DNA from: Paenibacillus artemisiicola
Lineage (GTDB): Bacteria; Bacillota; Bacilli; Paenibacillales; Paenibacillaceae
Direction of reading: 5' to 3'
NCBI RefSeq assembly: GCF_017652985.1
Contig: NZ_JAGGDJ010000006.1
Location: 124,001 to 188,000 of the forward strand
Length of the DNA: 64,000 nt
The notes under the pieces are model-generated. The model searched no databases, was not told the origin of the DNA, and worked only from the letters and a program-made list of their open reading frames with translations. Both the position numbers and the translations under genes were made by a program. Of this stretch, positions 24,561 through 31,915 are shown piece after piece. How positions within the stretch are numbered: position 1 is the first letter of the stretch; each line of letters starts with the position of its first letter.

Positions 24561-25394
24561 ATGAATCCGTCTTGCTTGCAGTACGCATTGACCGAGGAAG
24601 AGCGCAAAACGTTTTTGGAAACCGGCTATCTGATCGTGGAGGACGCGCTGTCGCCGGAGCAGGTCGCCGCGCTGACGGTGGAGTTCGACCGCATATACGA
24701 CGATAAGCTGAAGGCTGGCCATGATCCGAAGACGGCGCTGTTTTATCCAAATTTCATACCCGACCACGACGTCTTCCTGAACCTCGTCGATTACGAGAAG
24801 GTGCTGCCGAAAGTATGGGGCATTCTCGGCTGGAACATCTACCTGTACCACGCCCACATGATCGCGACGCCGCCGAACGGGCAGGCGAAGAACGACAACA
24901 CGTTCGGCTGGCATCAGGACAGCGGGCGCGTCAACCAGGAGATGGAGTCCCATCCGCGTCCGCGCTTGTCGCTGAAGGTCGCGTATTTCCTGTCGGACGT
25001 GTCCGAGCCGGACCGCGGCAATTTCTGGATCGTGCCCGGCAGCCACTTGAACGACAATCTCCAGCTCCCGGCCGACCGTCAGGGCCAGCCGGAAGGCGCG
25101 ATTCCGGTGCGCGTGAAGCCGGGGACGGCGGTATTCTTCGACCGCCGGCTGTGGCACGCGGGCACGCCGAACTGGTCGGAGCTGCAGCGCAAGGTGCTGT
25201 TCTACGGGTACGGCTACCGCTGGATCCGGACGAAGGACGACATGACCGTGCAGCATTTGTGGGACAAGAGCGACCCGATCCGCCGGCAGCTGCTCGGCGC
25301 GGGCGTGAACTGCAACGGCTACTATACGCCGACGGACGCCGACGTGCCGCTGCGCGTCTGGTTGAAGGAGCATCAGCCGGAGCTGGTGCGTTAA
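24561..25394 (+). CDS. Phytanoyl-CoA dioxygenase (PhyH) family protein
   Basis: A 278-residue Fe(II)/2-oxoglutarate oxygenase-like protein with a complete metal triad by motif: GWHQDSG gives the HxD pair (about residues 118-120) and LWHAGTPN the distal His (about 199); an arginine follows in WSELQRKVLFYGYGYRW. The substrate is unknown; bacterial relatives hydroxylate diverse small molecules. ATG 24561 is preferred because GGAGGGG lies 8 bases before it. An AraC regulator lies directly upstream, and the arabinan-like locus starts after it, so a role in the same carbon source is possible but unsupported. Confidence 0.88.
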   Translation: MNPSCLQYALTEEERKTFLETGYLIVEDALSPEQVAALTVEFDRIYDDKLKAGHDPKTALFYPNFIPDHDVFLNLVDYEKVLPKVWGILGWNIYLYHAHMIATPPNGQAKNDNTFGWHQDSGRVNQEMESHPRPRLSLKVAYFLSDVSEPDRGNFWIVPGSHLNDNLQLPADRQGQPEGAIPVRVKPGTAVFFDRRLWHAGTPNWSELQRKVLFYGYGYRWIRTKDDMTVQHLWDKSDPIRRQLLGAGVNCNGYYTPTDADVPLRVWLKEHQPELVR

Positions 25395-25479
25395 GAGGAG
25401 GCGGGAGGAAGGCCCCGAGCCGTTTCGGCGCTCCGCGACGGCTCGGGCCGGCCCGCGAAAAATAGGCGGAAAAAAAGAG

Positions 25480-25538
25480 TTGACGGATATCCTTGCCATC
25501 CGGTACGATGAACATGTGAACGGCAAGTAATCGATTAC
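25480..25538 (+). promoter_or_regulatory. Promoter with palindromic operator GTAATCGATTAC
   Basis: TTGACG (25480-25485) and TACGAT (25504-25509) are 18 bases apart. About 11 bases after the expected start lies the perfect palindrome GTAATCGATTAC (25527-25538), which has the central CG of LacI-family operators and matches the cre consensus except at its first base. This is probably the distal promoter of the glycoside locus; the first gene starts about 690 bases further on. Confidence 0.65.
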
Positions 25539-25659
25539 ATACGGTTCGCTGCTTCGTTTCGCGCAAGCGCGGAGCTTGGAGCGGCACGCCGGGAGCGATC
25601 GCGCGGCAGAGGCATCGACAGGGCAAGGCGATGAAGGGGCCTTCTTTTTCCAACCGACT

Positions 25660-25673
25660 TGAAAGCGGTTACG
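25660..25673 (+). promoter_or_regulatory. cre-like site TGAAAGCGGTTACG
   Basis: Matches the CcpA consensus TGNAANCGNWNNCW at all but the last base. It lies downstream of the distal promoter, where a bound repressor would act as a roadblock. Confidence 0.5.
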
Positions 25674-25880
25674 AGATGCCCGTGATCCAACATTGGATCG
25701 GCGTTCCAAGCCCGAGCAGCGCTGACCGGCGTGTCGTCCGATGTGAAAGACCGGCGTGCTGTCCGATACCGAGGCAAGAGCGGCAAGAATTCCGGCCGGC
25801 GGGGCGGGTACGAGTTCCGGCTTCCGCGAGCTAGACGGACTGCGGCTGCAGGCAGCCGGGCGCCGATCGTGCGCCATGGC

Positions 25881-25910
25881 TTGACTTCATTCTGCAATCG
25901 ATTGCAGAAT
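25881..25910 (+). promoter_or_regulatory. Proximal promoter containing a 22-bp perfect palindrome
   Basis: A perfect 22-bp palindrome occupies 25889-25910, with core TGCAATCGATTGCA that fits both the LacI-family pattern and the full cre consensus. TTGACT (25881-25886) and CAGAAT (25905-25910) are 18 bases apart, so the palindrome sits exactly between and over the two boxes, as a repressor site would. Confidence 0.65.
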
Positions 25911-25990
25911 TCGTCGTTTCCGGCCACCGGCCGCTCTCTTGGCATGTCCGTTCCGTTGACCCGGCCAGGATTGCGGCGGCGACGCTCGGT

Positions 25991-26020
25991 TCTTAGTTCC
26001 GGCAATCAGCCGGACTAAGA
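25991..26020 (+). other. Leader hairpin upstream of the GH172 gene
   Basis: TCTTAGTTCCGGC pairs with GCCGGACTAAGA with one bulged base around AATCA. No U tract follows. It may structure the long leader RNA. Confidence 0.45.
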
Positions 26021-26126
26021 GGTCTCGGCCCGACAGGCCGCATGTCCGATGCGGGCTCCCGAGGAAGGCAAAGCTGACGCCTTCGAGCCGGCGGCAGAGC
26101 CGACGAGAAGCAAACCGGCAAAACAA

Positions 26127-26161
26127 GTAAGCCGCTTACCTTTTGTGGCATCGATTGCACA
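26127..26161 (+). promoter_or_regulatory. Two further palindromic operator-like sites
   Basis: GTAAGC-C-GCTTAC (26127-26139) is a perfect odd-length inverted repeat, and TGTGGCATCGATTGCACA (26144-26161) has symmetric ends and an ATCGAT centre like the two upstream sites. They lie 46 to 80 bases before the first gene. The remaining parts of 25395-26206 show no credible coding sequence. Confidence 0.5.
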
Positions 26162-26206
26162 TGGGATGTTCAAGAACACGACTACACGGCAAAGGGAGTG
26201 CCCATC

Positions 26207-27316
26207 ATGGACGTACAGCAAAGCCTCGCGGGTTTGAGCCAAGCGCGAATCGGCAAGCGCAAGCGCGAATCGAGCTATGACCGCTCGGGCGGCAACAAGG
26301 ACTTTTTCACGATCAAGCCGGGCGACGTGACGGACGTCTGCCGCCTATCCGGGGCGGGCGCGATCACGCACATCTGGATGACGATGGCGCCGGACGCGCC
26401 GGTCGAGGAAGCGTTCCTGCCGCGCAAGATCGTCCTGCGCATGTTCTGGGACGGCGAGACGGAGCCGAGCGTGGAAGCGCCGATCGGCGATTTCTTCGGG
26501 ATGGGTCACGGCTTGACCCGGAATTACGCGTCGGCCGCGCTGATGATGAGCCCGGAGGACGGCAAGGCGTTCAATTCCTTCTTCCGGATGCCGTTCGCGG
26601 ACGGCGCCCGCATTCAGATCGAGAGCGAAGCGGAGCATCCGATCAAATTTTACTTCTACGTCGATTACGAGGCGTACGGCAAGCTGCCGGACAGCGAGCT
26701 TCGTTTCCATGCCTCGTGGCGCCGCGAGAATCCGACGGACGGCATCCCGGACGACGGCGTCGACAACGCCTATTACGAATTCGGCGGCAAGAACACGACG
26801 GGCGACGGCAATTACGTCATTCTCGAGGCCGAGGGGAAGGGACACTACGTCGGCTGCAACTTCAACGTGCATAATCTCCGCGACACGAGCGAGTGGAACT
26901 GGTACGGAGAAGGCGACGACATGATCTTCATCGACGGGGAGTCTTGGCCGCCTTCCCTGCACGGCACGGGGATGGAGGATTATTTCAACACCGCCTGGTG
27001 CCCCCAGCAGGAAGTTTGCACGCCGTACCACGGCATCATTCTGGGCGGCGGACCGAACTGGAGCGGCAAAATCACGGCCTACCGCTATCATATCCTCGAT
27101 CCCGTCATGTTCGAGCAGCGCATCCGGGTGACGATCGAGCACGGCCATAACAATCACCGCCGCGACGACGTCTCGTCGACGGCCTACTGGTACCAGCAGG
27201 AGCCGCATCGTCCGTTCGCGCCGCTGCCGAAGATCGACAAGCGGCTTCCGCTGCCGGCTATCAAGCCGTTCGACGGCGGCAGCCTGGCTCGCATTTTCGG
27301 CCACGCCAATCCGTAA
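26207..27316 (+). CDS. DUF2961 protein, glycoside hydrolase family 172-like (first copy)
   Basis: A 369-residue protein of the DUF2961 family, now classed as GH172, whose known members act on alpha-D-fructofuranosides (difructose dianhydride I) and alpha-D-arabinofuranosides. The N-terminal half is the beta-jelly-roll entry (ITHIWMTMAP, RMFWDGETEPSVEAPIGDFFGMG). Conserved acids Glu235 in YGEGDDM and Glu257 in GTGMEDYF, 22 residues apart, are the likely catalytic pair. There is no signal peptide, so it should act in the cytoplasm. AAAGGGAG supports the ATG rather than the GTG three codons upstream. It is the first gene of the operon after the operator-rich region. Confidence 0.88.
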   Translation: MDVQQSLAGLSQARIGKRKRESSYDRSGGNKDFFTIKPGDVTDVCRLSGAGAITHIWMTMAPDAPVEEAFLPRKIVLRMFWDGETEPSVEAPIGDFFGMGHGLTRNYASAALMMSPEDGKAFNSFFRMPFADGARIQIESEAEHPIKFYFYVDYEAYGKLPDSELRFHASWRRENPTDGIPDDGVDNAYYEFGGKNTTGDGNYVILEAEGKGHYVGCNFNVHNLRDTSEWNWYGEGDDMIFIDGESWPPSLHGTGMEDYFNTAWCPQQEVCTPYHGIILGGGPNWSGKITAYRYHILDPVMFEQRIRVTIEHGHNNHRRDDVSSTAYWYQQEPHRPFAPLPKIDKRLPLPAIKPFDGGSLARIFGHANP

Positions 27317-27350
27317 TCCGGCTTTATAGCCTCGAAAGGACGGTGCCGCA

Positions 27351-28481
27351 TTGAAACCGAAGAGCGGTATAGCCATAACCGCCGCGGCCGCCGCGCTGCT
27401 GCTCGTGGCGGCGGGCTGCGCGGACGGCGGGAAATCGAATCCGATGCTGGACGGCGAAGGGAAATCGTTTCTGCTGAAAGGCGTGTCGGGCGTGAAGCAG
27501 ATCTCGCAGCTCACGGGCGCGGAGTCGCCGAACAAGACGGAGCGGTTCGGCGTCTTCGGCACGGACCTCGGCTCGATGTTCAACGTCGGCGACCGGACGT
27601 ATTTCGTATTCGGCGATACGTTCGGCGAACGCGATCCGGATCAGATCGGCGGGGGCGGCAGCTTCTGGCGCTCCAACACGATCGGGTATACGACGGACGG
27701 CGATCCCGCGGACGGCATTGCGCTGGACGGCATGATCGCGGACGACACCGGCCTCGCCAAGGAGCTGGTGCCGTCCAAGAAGACCGATTACGACGAGATG
27801 ACGACGATTCCGACGCACGGGCTGTCGGCGAACGGCGCGATGTACCTGTACTACATGTCGGTCAACCATTGGGGCGATCCCGGCAAGTGGGACGCCAATT
27901 TCGCCGGCGTCGCCAAGTCGGCGGACGAGGGCAAAACCTGGACGCTGCTGGATGGCTTGAAATGGCCGGGCGACAGCAATTTCATTCAGATCAGCCCGTA
28001 TCGCGTGGCAGCGGACGATAACGCCGCGGAGATTTATTTCTGGGGCATCCCCTCGGGCCGGTTCGGCGGCGTTCAGCTGATGAAGGTCCCCGAAGCGGAC
28101 ATCGAGAAGCCCGATGCGTACCGCTATTACGCGGGCAGCGACGAGAAGGGAGCGCCGGTCTGGAGCGAGGCGGCCGCCAAGGCGAAGACGGTGGTCGACG
28201 ACACGGTCGGCGAGCTGTCCGTCGTCTGGAATCCCTACCTCGAACGCTGGCTGATGACGTACCTTAAGGAAGGCGAGGGCGTGGTCATGCGGGAGGGACT
28301 GGCGCCGTGGGGGCCTTGGGGTGACGCGATCGATCTCGTGACAGCCTCGGAGCAGCCGGGTCTCTACGCCCCGTTCATGAACGACCGCTATACGGCGGAC
28401 GGCGGCAAAACGATCTATTTCACGCTGTCCCTGTGGAACCCGTACAACGTCTTCTGGTTCAAAGCCGACTTGCAAAAATGA
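27351..28481 (+). CDS. DUF4185 lipoprotein, glycoside hydrolase family 183-like
   Basis: A 376-residue secreted lipoprotein: the leader ends at the lipobox VAAGC, with Cys23 as the lipidated residue. The body is a beta-propeller-like DUF4185 domain with the typical opening YFVFGDTFGERDPD and repeated blade segments (YLYYMSVNHWG, SVVWNPYLERWLMTY, APFMNDRYT). DUF4185 proteins include the GH183 endo-D-arabinanases, so this is likely a surface endo-glycanase; activity is inferred. The start is TTG with GAAAGGACGG upstream. It lies 34 bases after the GH172 gene. Confidence 0.83.
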   Translation: MKPKSGIAITAAAAALLLVAAGCADGGKSNPMLDGEGKSFLLKGVSGVKQISQLTGAESPNKTERFGVFGTDLGSMFNVGDRTYFVFGDTFGERDPDQIGGGGSFWRSNTIGYTTDGDPADGIALDGMIADDTGLAKELVPSKKTDYDEMTTIPTHGLSANGAMYLYYMSVNHWGDPGKWDANFAGVAKSADEGKTWTLLDGLKWPGDSNFIQISPYRVAADDNAAEIYFWGIPSGRFGGVQLMKVPEADIEKPDAYRYYAGSDEKGAPVWSEAAAKAKTVVDDTVGELSVVWNPYLERWLMTYLKEGEGVVMREGLAPWGPWGDAIDLVTASEQPGLYAPFMNDRYTADGGKTIYFTLSLWNPYNVFWFKADLQK

Positions 28482-28516
28482 AAGCGGATTCAGGTTGACG
28501 ATCATCATCCATCCGG

Positions 28517-28539
28517 TTTAAGCGCCACCGGCGTTTAAA
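28517..28539 (+). other. Intercistronic hairpin before the binding-protein gene
   Basis: TTTAAGCGCC and GGCGTTTAAA form a 10-bp stem (one G-U pair) around ACC. There is no U tract, so it is more likely an mRNA-stabilising or processing element than a terminator. Confidence 0.5.
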
Positions 28540-28571
28540 TAGCATGTCGACAAAAAAGGGAGGCTTCTTTC

Positions 28572-30053
28572 ATGCAGCCAAAGAAGGGAATTCACTACGG
28601 CACGGCGCTGCTATCGCTCATGCTCGCATCCTCGCTCGCGCTGACGGCTTGCGGCGGTTCGGGCGGCGGCAACGGCTCGAACGGCAACGCGGCGAACGGG
28701 GGCAATGCGGCGAACGGCAACGCATCGGGCGGCAACGGGGCAAACGGCGCCGCGGACGGCAGCGGCGCGGCGGACGCGGGCGGGACGAACGACGGCGGCA
28801 ACGCGGCACCGGCGGAGAAAACGACGATCGAGTTCTGGGCGAACCAATTCGAGAACACGACGAACGACTGGTTCAAAAAATGGGTCGCCGAATTCAACAA
28901 ATCGCAGGACGCCGTCGAAGTGAAGATCCAAATCGTCCCGGGCGACGCCTGGGCGCAGAAGATGAAAGCGGCGCAGGCGGCCGGGAAAGCGCCGGACTTG
29001 TATACGATGAACTACGGCAGCATCGCCAACTCCGCGAAGTTGGCGCAGATTCAGCCGCTCGACGGGCTCATCGACGGCGGCAAGTTCGACGACGTGTACG
29101 ACAACATCAAGGATTTCGTCTCGGCCCAGGGCAAATTCTATGCCTACCCGATGCTCGTCGAGCCGTCCGCGGTGCTCTACTACCGAAAGGATCTGTACGA
29201 GAAGGCCGGCCTCGATCCGGAGAAGCCGCCGGCGACGTGGGACGAACTGCTCGCGAACGGCAAGAAGCTGACGGAGAAGGGCATCTTCGGACTCGGCACC
29301 GGCGGCAACGCGGGCGACATCGGCTGGTCCTCGTGGGGACTGCAGTACGGAGCGGCCGGCCATTTGGCGCTGACGGACGACTGGTCGAAGGCCGACGTGC
29401 TGAACGACGGCTACCGCGCGGTCGTCGACTTCTACGCCAACGCGTACAAGTCGGGCATCATGCCGAAGCAGCCGCTCGCCGGCTATACGGACATGGCGCC
29501 GTTCGGCCAAGGCAAGCTGGCGCAGCAGGTCAACGGCTCGTGGGGCATCGGCCAGCTGCGCAACGACTACAAGACGCTGCTCGATAAAGTCGGCGTCGCG
29601 CCGATGCCTTCCAAGGACGGCGATCCGTCGGCCACGACGGCCACGCTCGGCGGCTGGTCGCTCGTCGTCGACGGCAAGTCGAAGCACGCGCAGCAGGCGG
29701 CAACGTTCATCGGCTATCTGCTGGCGGGCGACCCGAACATCATGATCGACTTCTTCAAGACGGCGCAATTCTCCAAGTTCTCGCCGCGCAAATCCGTCGA
29801 CGAAGCGATGAAGGCCGACCCGGCCGCTTCGCAGGATCCGTGGCGCGCCTTGATCGCCGAGAAAGTCATTCCGTTCGCGAAGGCGGAGCCGATCTACCCG
29901 TACGACGTCAGCCTCGCGGTCTCGACGGCGATCGAATCGGCCATGAAAGGCACGGATACGGAGAAGGCGCTGGAGAAGGCGGATAAGGACATCAACGACT
30001 TCATCGCGAAATCGAAGCTCGCCGGCACGAATCCGAAGCAAGCGCAGCAGTAG
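28572..30053 (+). CDS. ABC transporter sugar-binding lipoprotein (extracellular family 1)
   Basis: Surface solute-binding protein of a CUT1 carbohydrate importer. The signal ends at LTAC with Cys27 as the lipidation site. An unusually long low-complexity tether (about residues 28-80, almost only Gly, Asn, Ala, Ser and Asp) links the anchor to the binding domain, which begins at TTIEFWANQFENT. Family 1 features include LYYRKDLYEKAGL, PPATWDELLANGKKL and GKLAQQVNGSWGIG. Hairpins before and after the gene suggest it is made in excess of the permeases, as is common. The ligand is probably an oligosaccharide released by the neighbouring hydrolases. Confidence 0.93.
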   Translation: MQPKKGIHYGTALLSLMLASSLALTACGGSGGGNGSNGNAANGGNAANGNASGGNGANGAADGSGAADAGGTNDGGNAAPAEKTTIEFWANQFENTTNDWFKKWVAEFNKSQDAVEVKIQIVPGDAWAQKMKAAQAAGKAPDLYTMNYGSIANSAKLAQIQPLDGLIDGGKFDDVYDNIKDFVSAQGKFYAYPMLVEPSAVLYYRKDLYEKAGLDPEKPPATWDELLANGKKLTEKGIFGLGTGGNAGDIGWSSWGLQYGAAGHLALTDDWSKADVLNDGYRAVVDFYANAYKSGIMPKQPLAGYTDMAPFGQGKLAQQVNGSWGIGQLRNDYKTLLDKVGVAPMPSKDGDPSATTATLGGWSLVVDGKSKHAQQAATFIGYLLAGDPNIMIDFFKTAQFSKFSPRKSVDEAMKADPAASQDPWRALIAEKVIPFAKAEPIYPYDVSLAVSTAIESAMKGTDTEKALEKADKDINDFIAKSKLAGTNPKQAQQ

Positions 30054-30066
30054 CGACAGCCGGAAG

Positions 30067-30109
30067 ACGCCCGGGGACGCGGCGGGTTCAACCCCCCGTC
30101 AACGGGCGT
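30067..30109 (+). other. Hairpin between binding protein and permease genes
   Basis: ACGCCCG and CGGGCGT flank an inner GGGTTCAACCC hairpin; no U tract follows. It could block exonuclease decay or cause partial termination. Confidence 0.5.
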
Positions 30110-30146
30110 TCGTTCCGATTCCGAACCCACGGTGGTGAGTGAAGCC

Positions 30147-31034
30147 ATGTTCAAAAAAAATGTCCGGCACGACAACAAAACCGCGTATTTGCTGCTTACG
30201 CCCATTCTCGTGCTGCTGACCGTCTTCGTCGTCATTCCGTTCTTCTATTCCGTCCGCGTCAGCTTCTTCAACTGGAGCTTCTATCAGCCGTCCAAGTTCG
30301 TCGGCGTCGACAACTTCTCGTTCGTCCTGTCGGACGACCGGTTTCTGAAGTCCGTCTGGACCGGCCTCAAATTCGCGCTCATGGTCACGCCGGCCACGCT
30401 CGTCGTGTCCTTCCTGTTCGCGAACGTCATTAAAGGCATGGGCAGCAAAATGTCGGGCTTCGTCAAGACCTCGATCTATATCCCGACCGTCATATCCGGC
30501 ATCGTCGCCTCCGTCATCTTCGTTTTCATATACGATTATCTGGGCGGTCTCGCCAACTACGTGCTGGGCCTGTTCGGCGCCGAGCCGAAGGCGTGGCTCG
30601 CGGAAGTCGGCACCGCGCTGCCGAGCATCGCCGTGCCGGCCGTCTGGCTCGGGTTCGGGCTGACGACGCTGATCATGCTCGCCGGCCTGCTGGACATCCC
30701 GGAGAGCTATTACGAGGCGTCCGATCTCGAGGGGGCCGGCGCGTGGCAGAAGATGCGCTACATTACGATTCCGCTGCTCAAAAATATTTTCCTGTTCCTA
30801 ACGGTCACTGGCTTCACGGCGAATATCTCCCAGTACGAGCTGTCGCTCATCATGACGAACGGCGGGCCGCTCGATTCCACGATGACGCCCAACCTGTACA
30901 TTCTGACTCATTTCCGGAACGACGTGATGGTCGGCAACTCCATCGCGGCGTCGCTGCTCCTGTTCGTCGTGCTGGGCAGCATTTCGGCCATCATCTTCAA
31001 GGTGCTCAATTCCGACAAAGCGATCGACGGCTAA
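30147..31034 (+). CDS. Carbohydrate ABC transporter permease (MalF-like)
   Basis: Inner-membrane channel subunit, 295 residues, with about six transmembrane helices. The cytoplasmic EAA loop that docks to the ATPase is EASDLEGAGAWQKMRYITIP (about residues 190-209). The ATG is preferred to the GTGs five codons upstream. It pairs with the next permease 28 bases downstream. No nucleotide-binding subunit is encoded in the cluster. Confidence 0.93.
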   Translation: MFKKNVRHDNKTAYLLLTPILVLLTVFVVIPFFYSVRVSFFNWSFYQPSKFVGVDNFSFVLSDDRFLKSVWTGLKFALMVTPATLVVSFLFANVIKGMGSKMSGFVKTSIYIPTVISGIVASVIFVFIYDYLGGLANYVLGLFGAEPKAWLAEVGTALPSIAVPAVWLGFGLTTLIMLAGLLDIPESYYEASDLEGAGAWQKMRYITIPLLKNIFLFLTVTGFTANISQYELSLIMTNGGPLDSTMTPNLYILTHFRNDVMVGNSIAASLLLFVVLGSISAIIFKVLNSDKAIDG

Positions 31035-31062
31035 CGGCCGGGCGGAAAGGAGGATACGGACT

Positions 31063-31887
31063 ATGAAAACGAAGCAAACCGCCGCGAAGGCGACGTTGAC
31101 GGTCATCGCGCTGATTTGCACGCTGCTCGCGCTGTTTCCGCTCGTCTGGGTCATTCTCGCCGGCTTCAAGGAGAAGACCGAGGTGCTGGCGACGCCGTTC
31201 CGGTTTTTGCCCACGCACTGGCTCGGCGTCAACTACGCCGATATCGTGAAGGATGCGGCGTTCCGGGAAGCGATGCTGACCACCTTCGGCGGCGCGCTGC
31301 TGTTCGCGGTGCTCTGCCTTGCGGTGAACGCGGCGGCGGCCTACGTGTTCGCGCGGCTGGAGTTCCGGTTCAAAACGTTTCTATGGCTGTACGTCATCTC
31401 GACGATGTTCATTCCGAGCATGGCGATTCTGCTGACTTCGTTCATCGTCGTCAACAAGCTGGGCATGCTGGACACCTTCGCGGTGCTCGTGCTGCCTGGG
31501 GTGGCCTCGGCCGGCTCGATGTTTTTCATCCGGCAGTTTTACTTGAACATCCCGCTCGCGCTGGAGGAAGCGGCGCTGATCGACGGCGCGGACCGGATGC
31601 GGATCTTCACGAGCATTTTCGTGCCGATGTCGTACCCCGTGTTCGTCATCGTCGGCATCGGCGCCTATCTCGGCTATTGGAACTCCTTCGTCTGGCCGAC
31701 CATGACGATCACGAACCCGCATCTGTTCCAAATCATGCAGTACCTGGCGACGTTCCGCTCCGAGCGCTCGACGGAGCTCGGCATGCTGATGGCCGGCTCC
31801 GCGCTGTCGGCGATTCCGACCATCGTGCTGTTCCTGATCTTCCAGAAGTACATCATCGCGGGCGTCAAAATATCCGGCCTCAAGTGA
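31063..31887 (+). CDS. Carbohydrate ABC transporter permease (MalG-like)
   Basis: Second channel subunit, 274 residues, six predicted helices. The EAA loop reads LEEAALIDGADRMRIFTSIF, near residue 170. The C-terminal SALSAIPTIVLFLIFQKYIIAGV is typical of the MalG type. AAAGGAGG lies 8 bases before the ATG. It follows the MalF-like gene and precedes the DUF6259 gene by 28 bases, keeping all in one operon. The shared ATPase (MsmX type) must come from elsewhere in the genome. Confidence 0.93.
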   Translation: MKTKQTAAKATLTVIALICTLLALFPLVWVILAGFKEKTEVLATPFRFLPTHWLGVNYADIVKDAAFREAMLTTFGGALLFAVLCLAVNAAAAYVFARLEFRFKTFLWLYVISTMFIPSMAILLTSFIVVNKLGMLDTFAVLVLPGVASAGSMFFIRQFYLNIPLALEEAALIDGADRMRIFTSIFVPMSYPVFVIVGIGAYLGYWNSFVWPTMTITNPHLFQIMQYLATFRSERSTELGMLMAGSALSAIPTIVLFLIFQKYIIAGVKISGLK

Positions 31888-31915
31888 AGGCCGCCGAACA
31901 AGGAGGCGCATGCGC

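Noticed and set aside
25535..26005. 156-codon minus-strand frame in the operator-rich spacer
   Set aside because: Arg-rich with no domain or ribosome site; overlaps clear palindromic sites.
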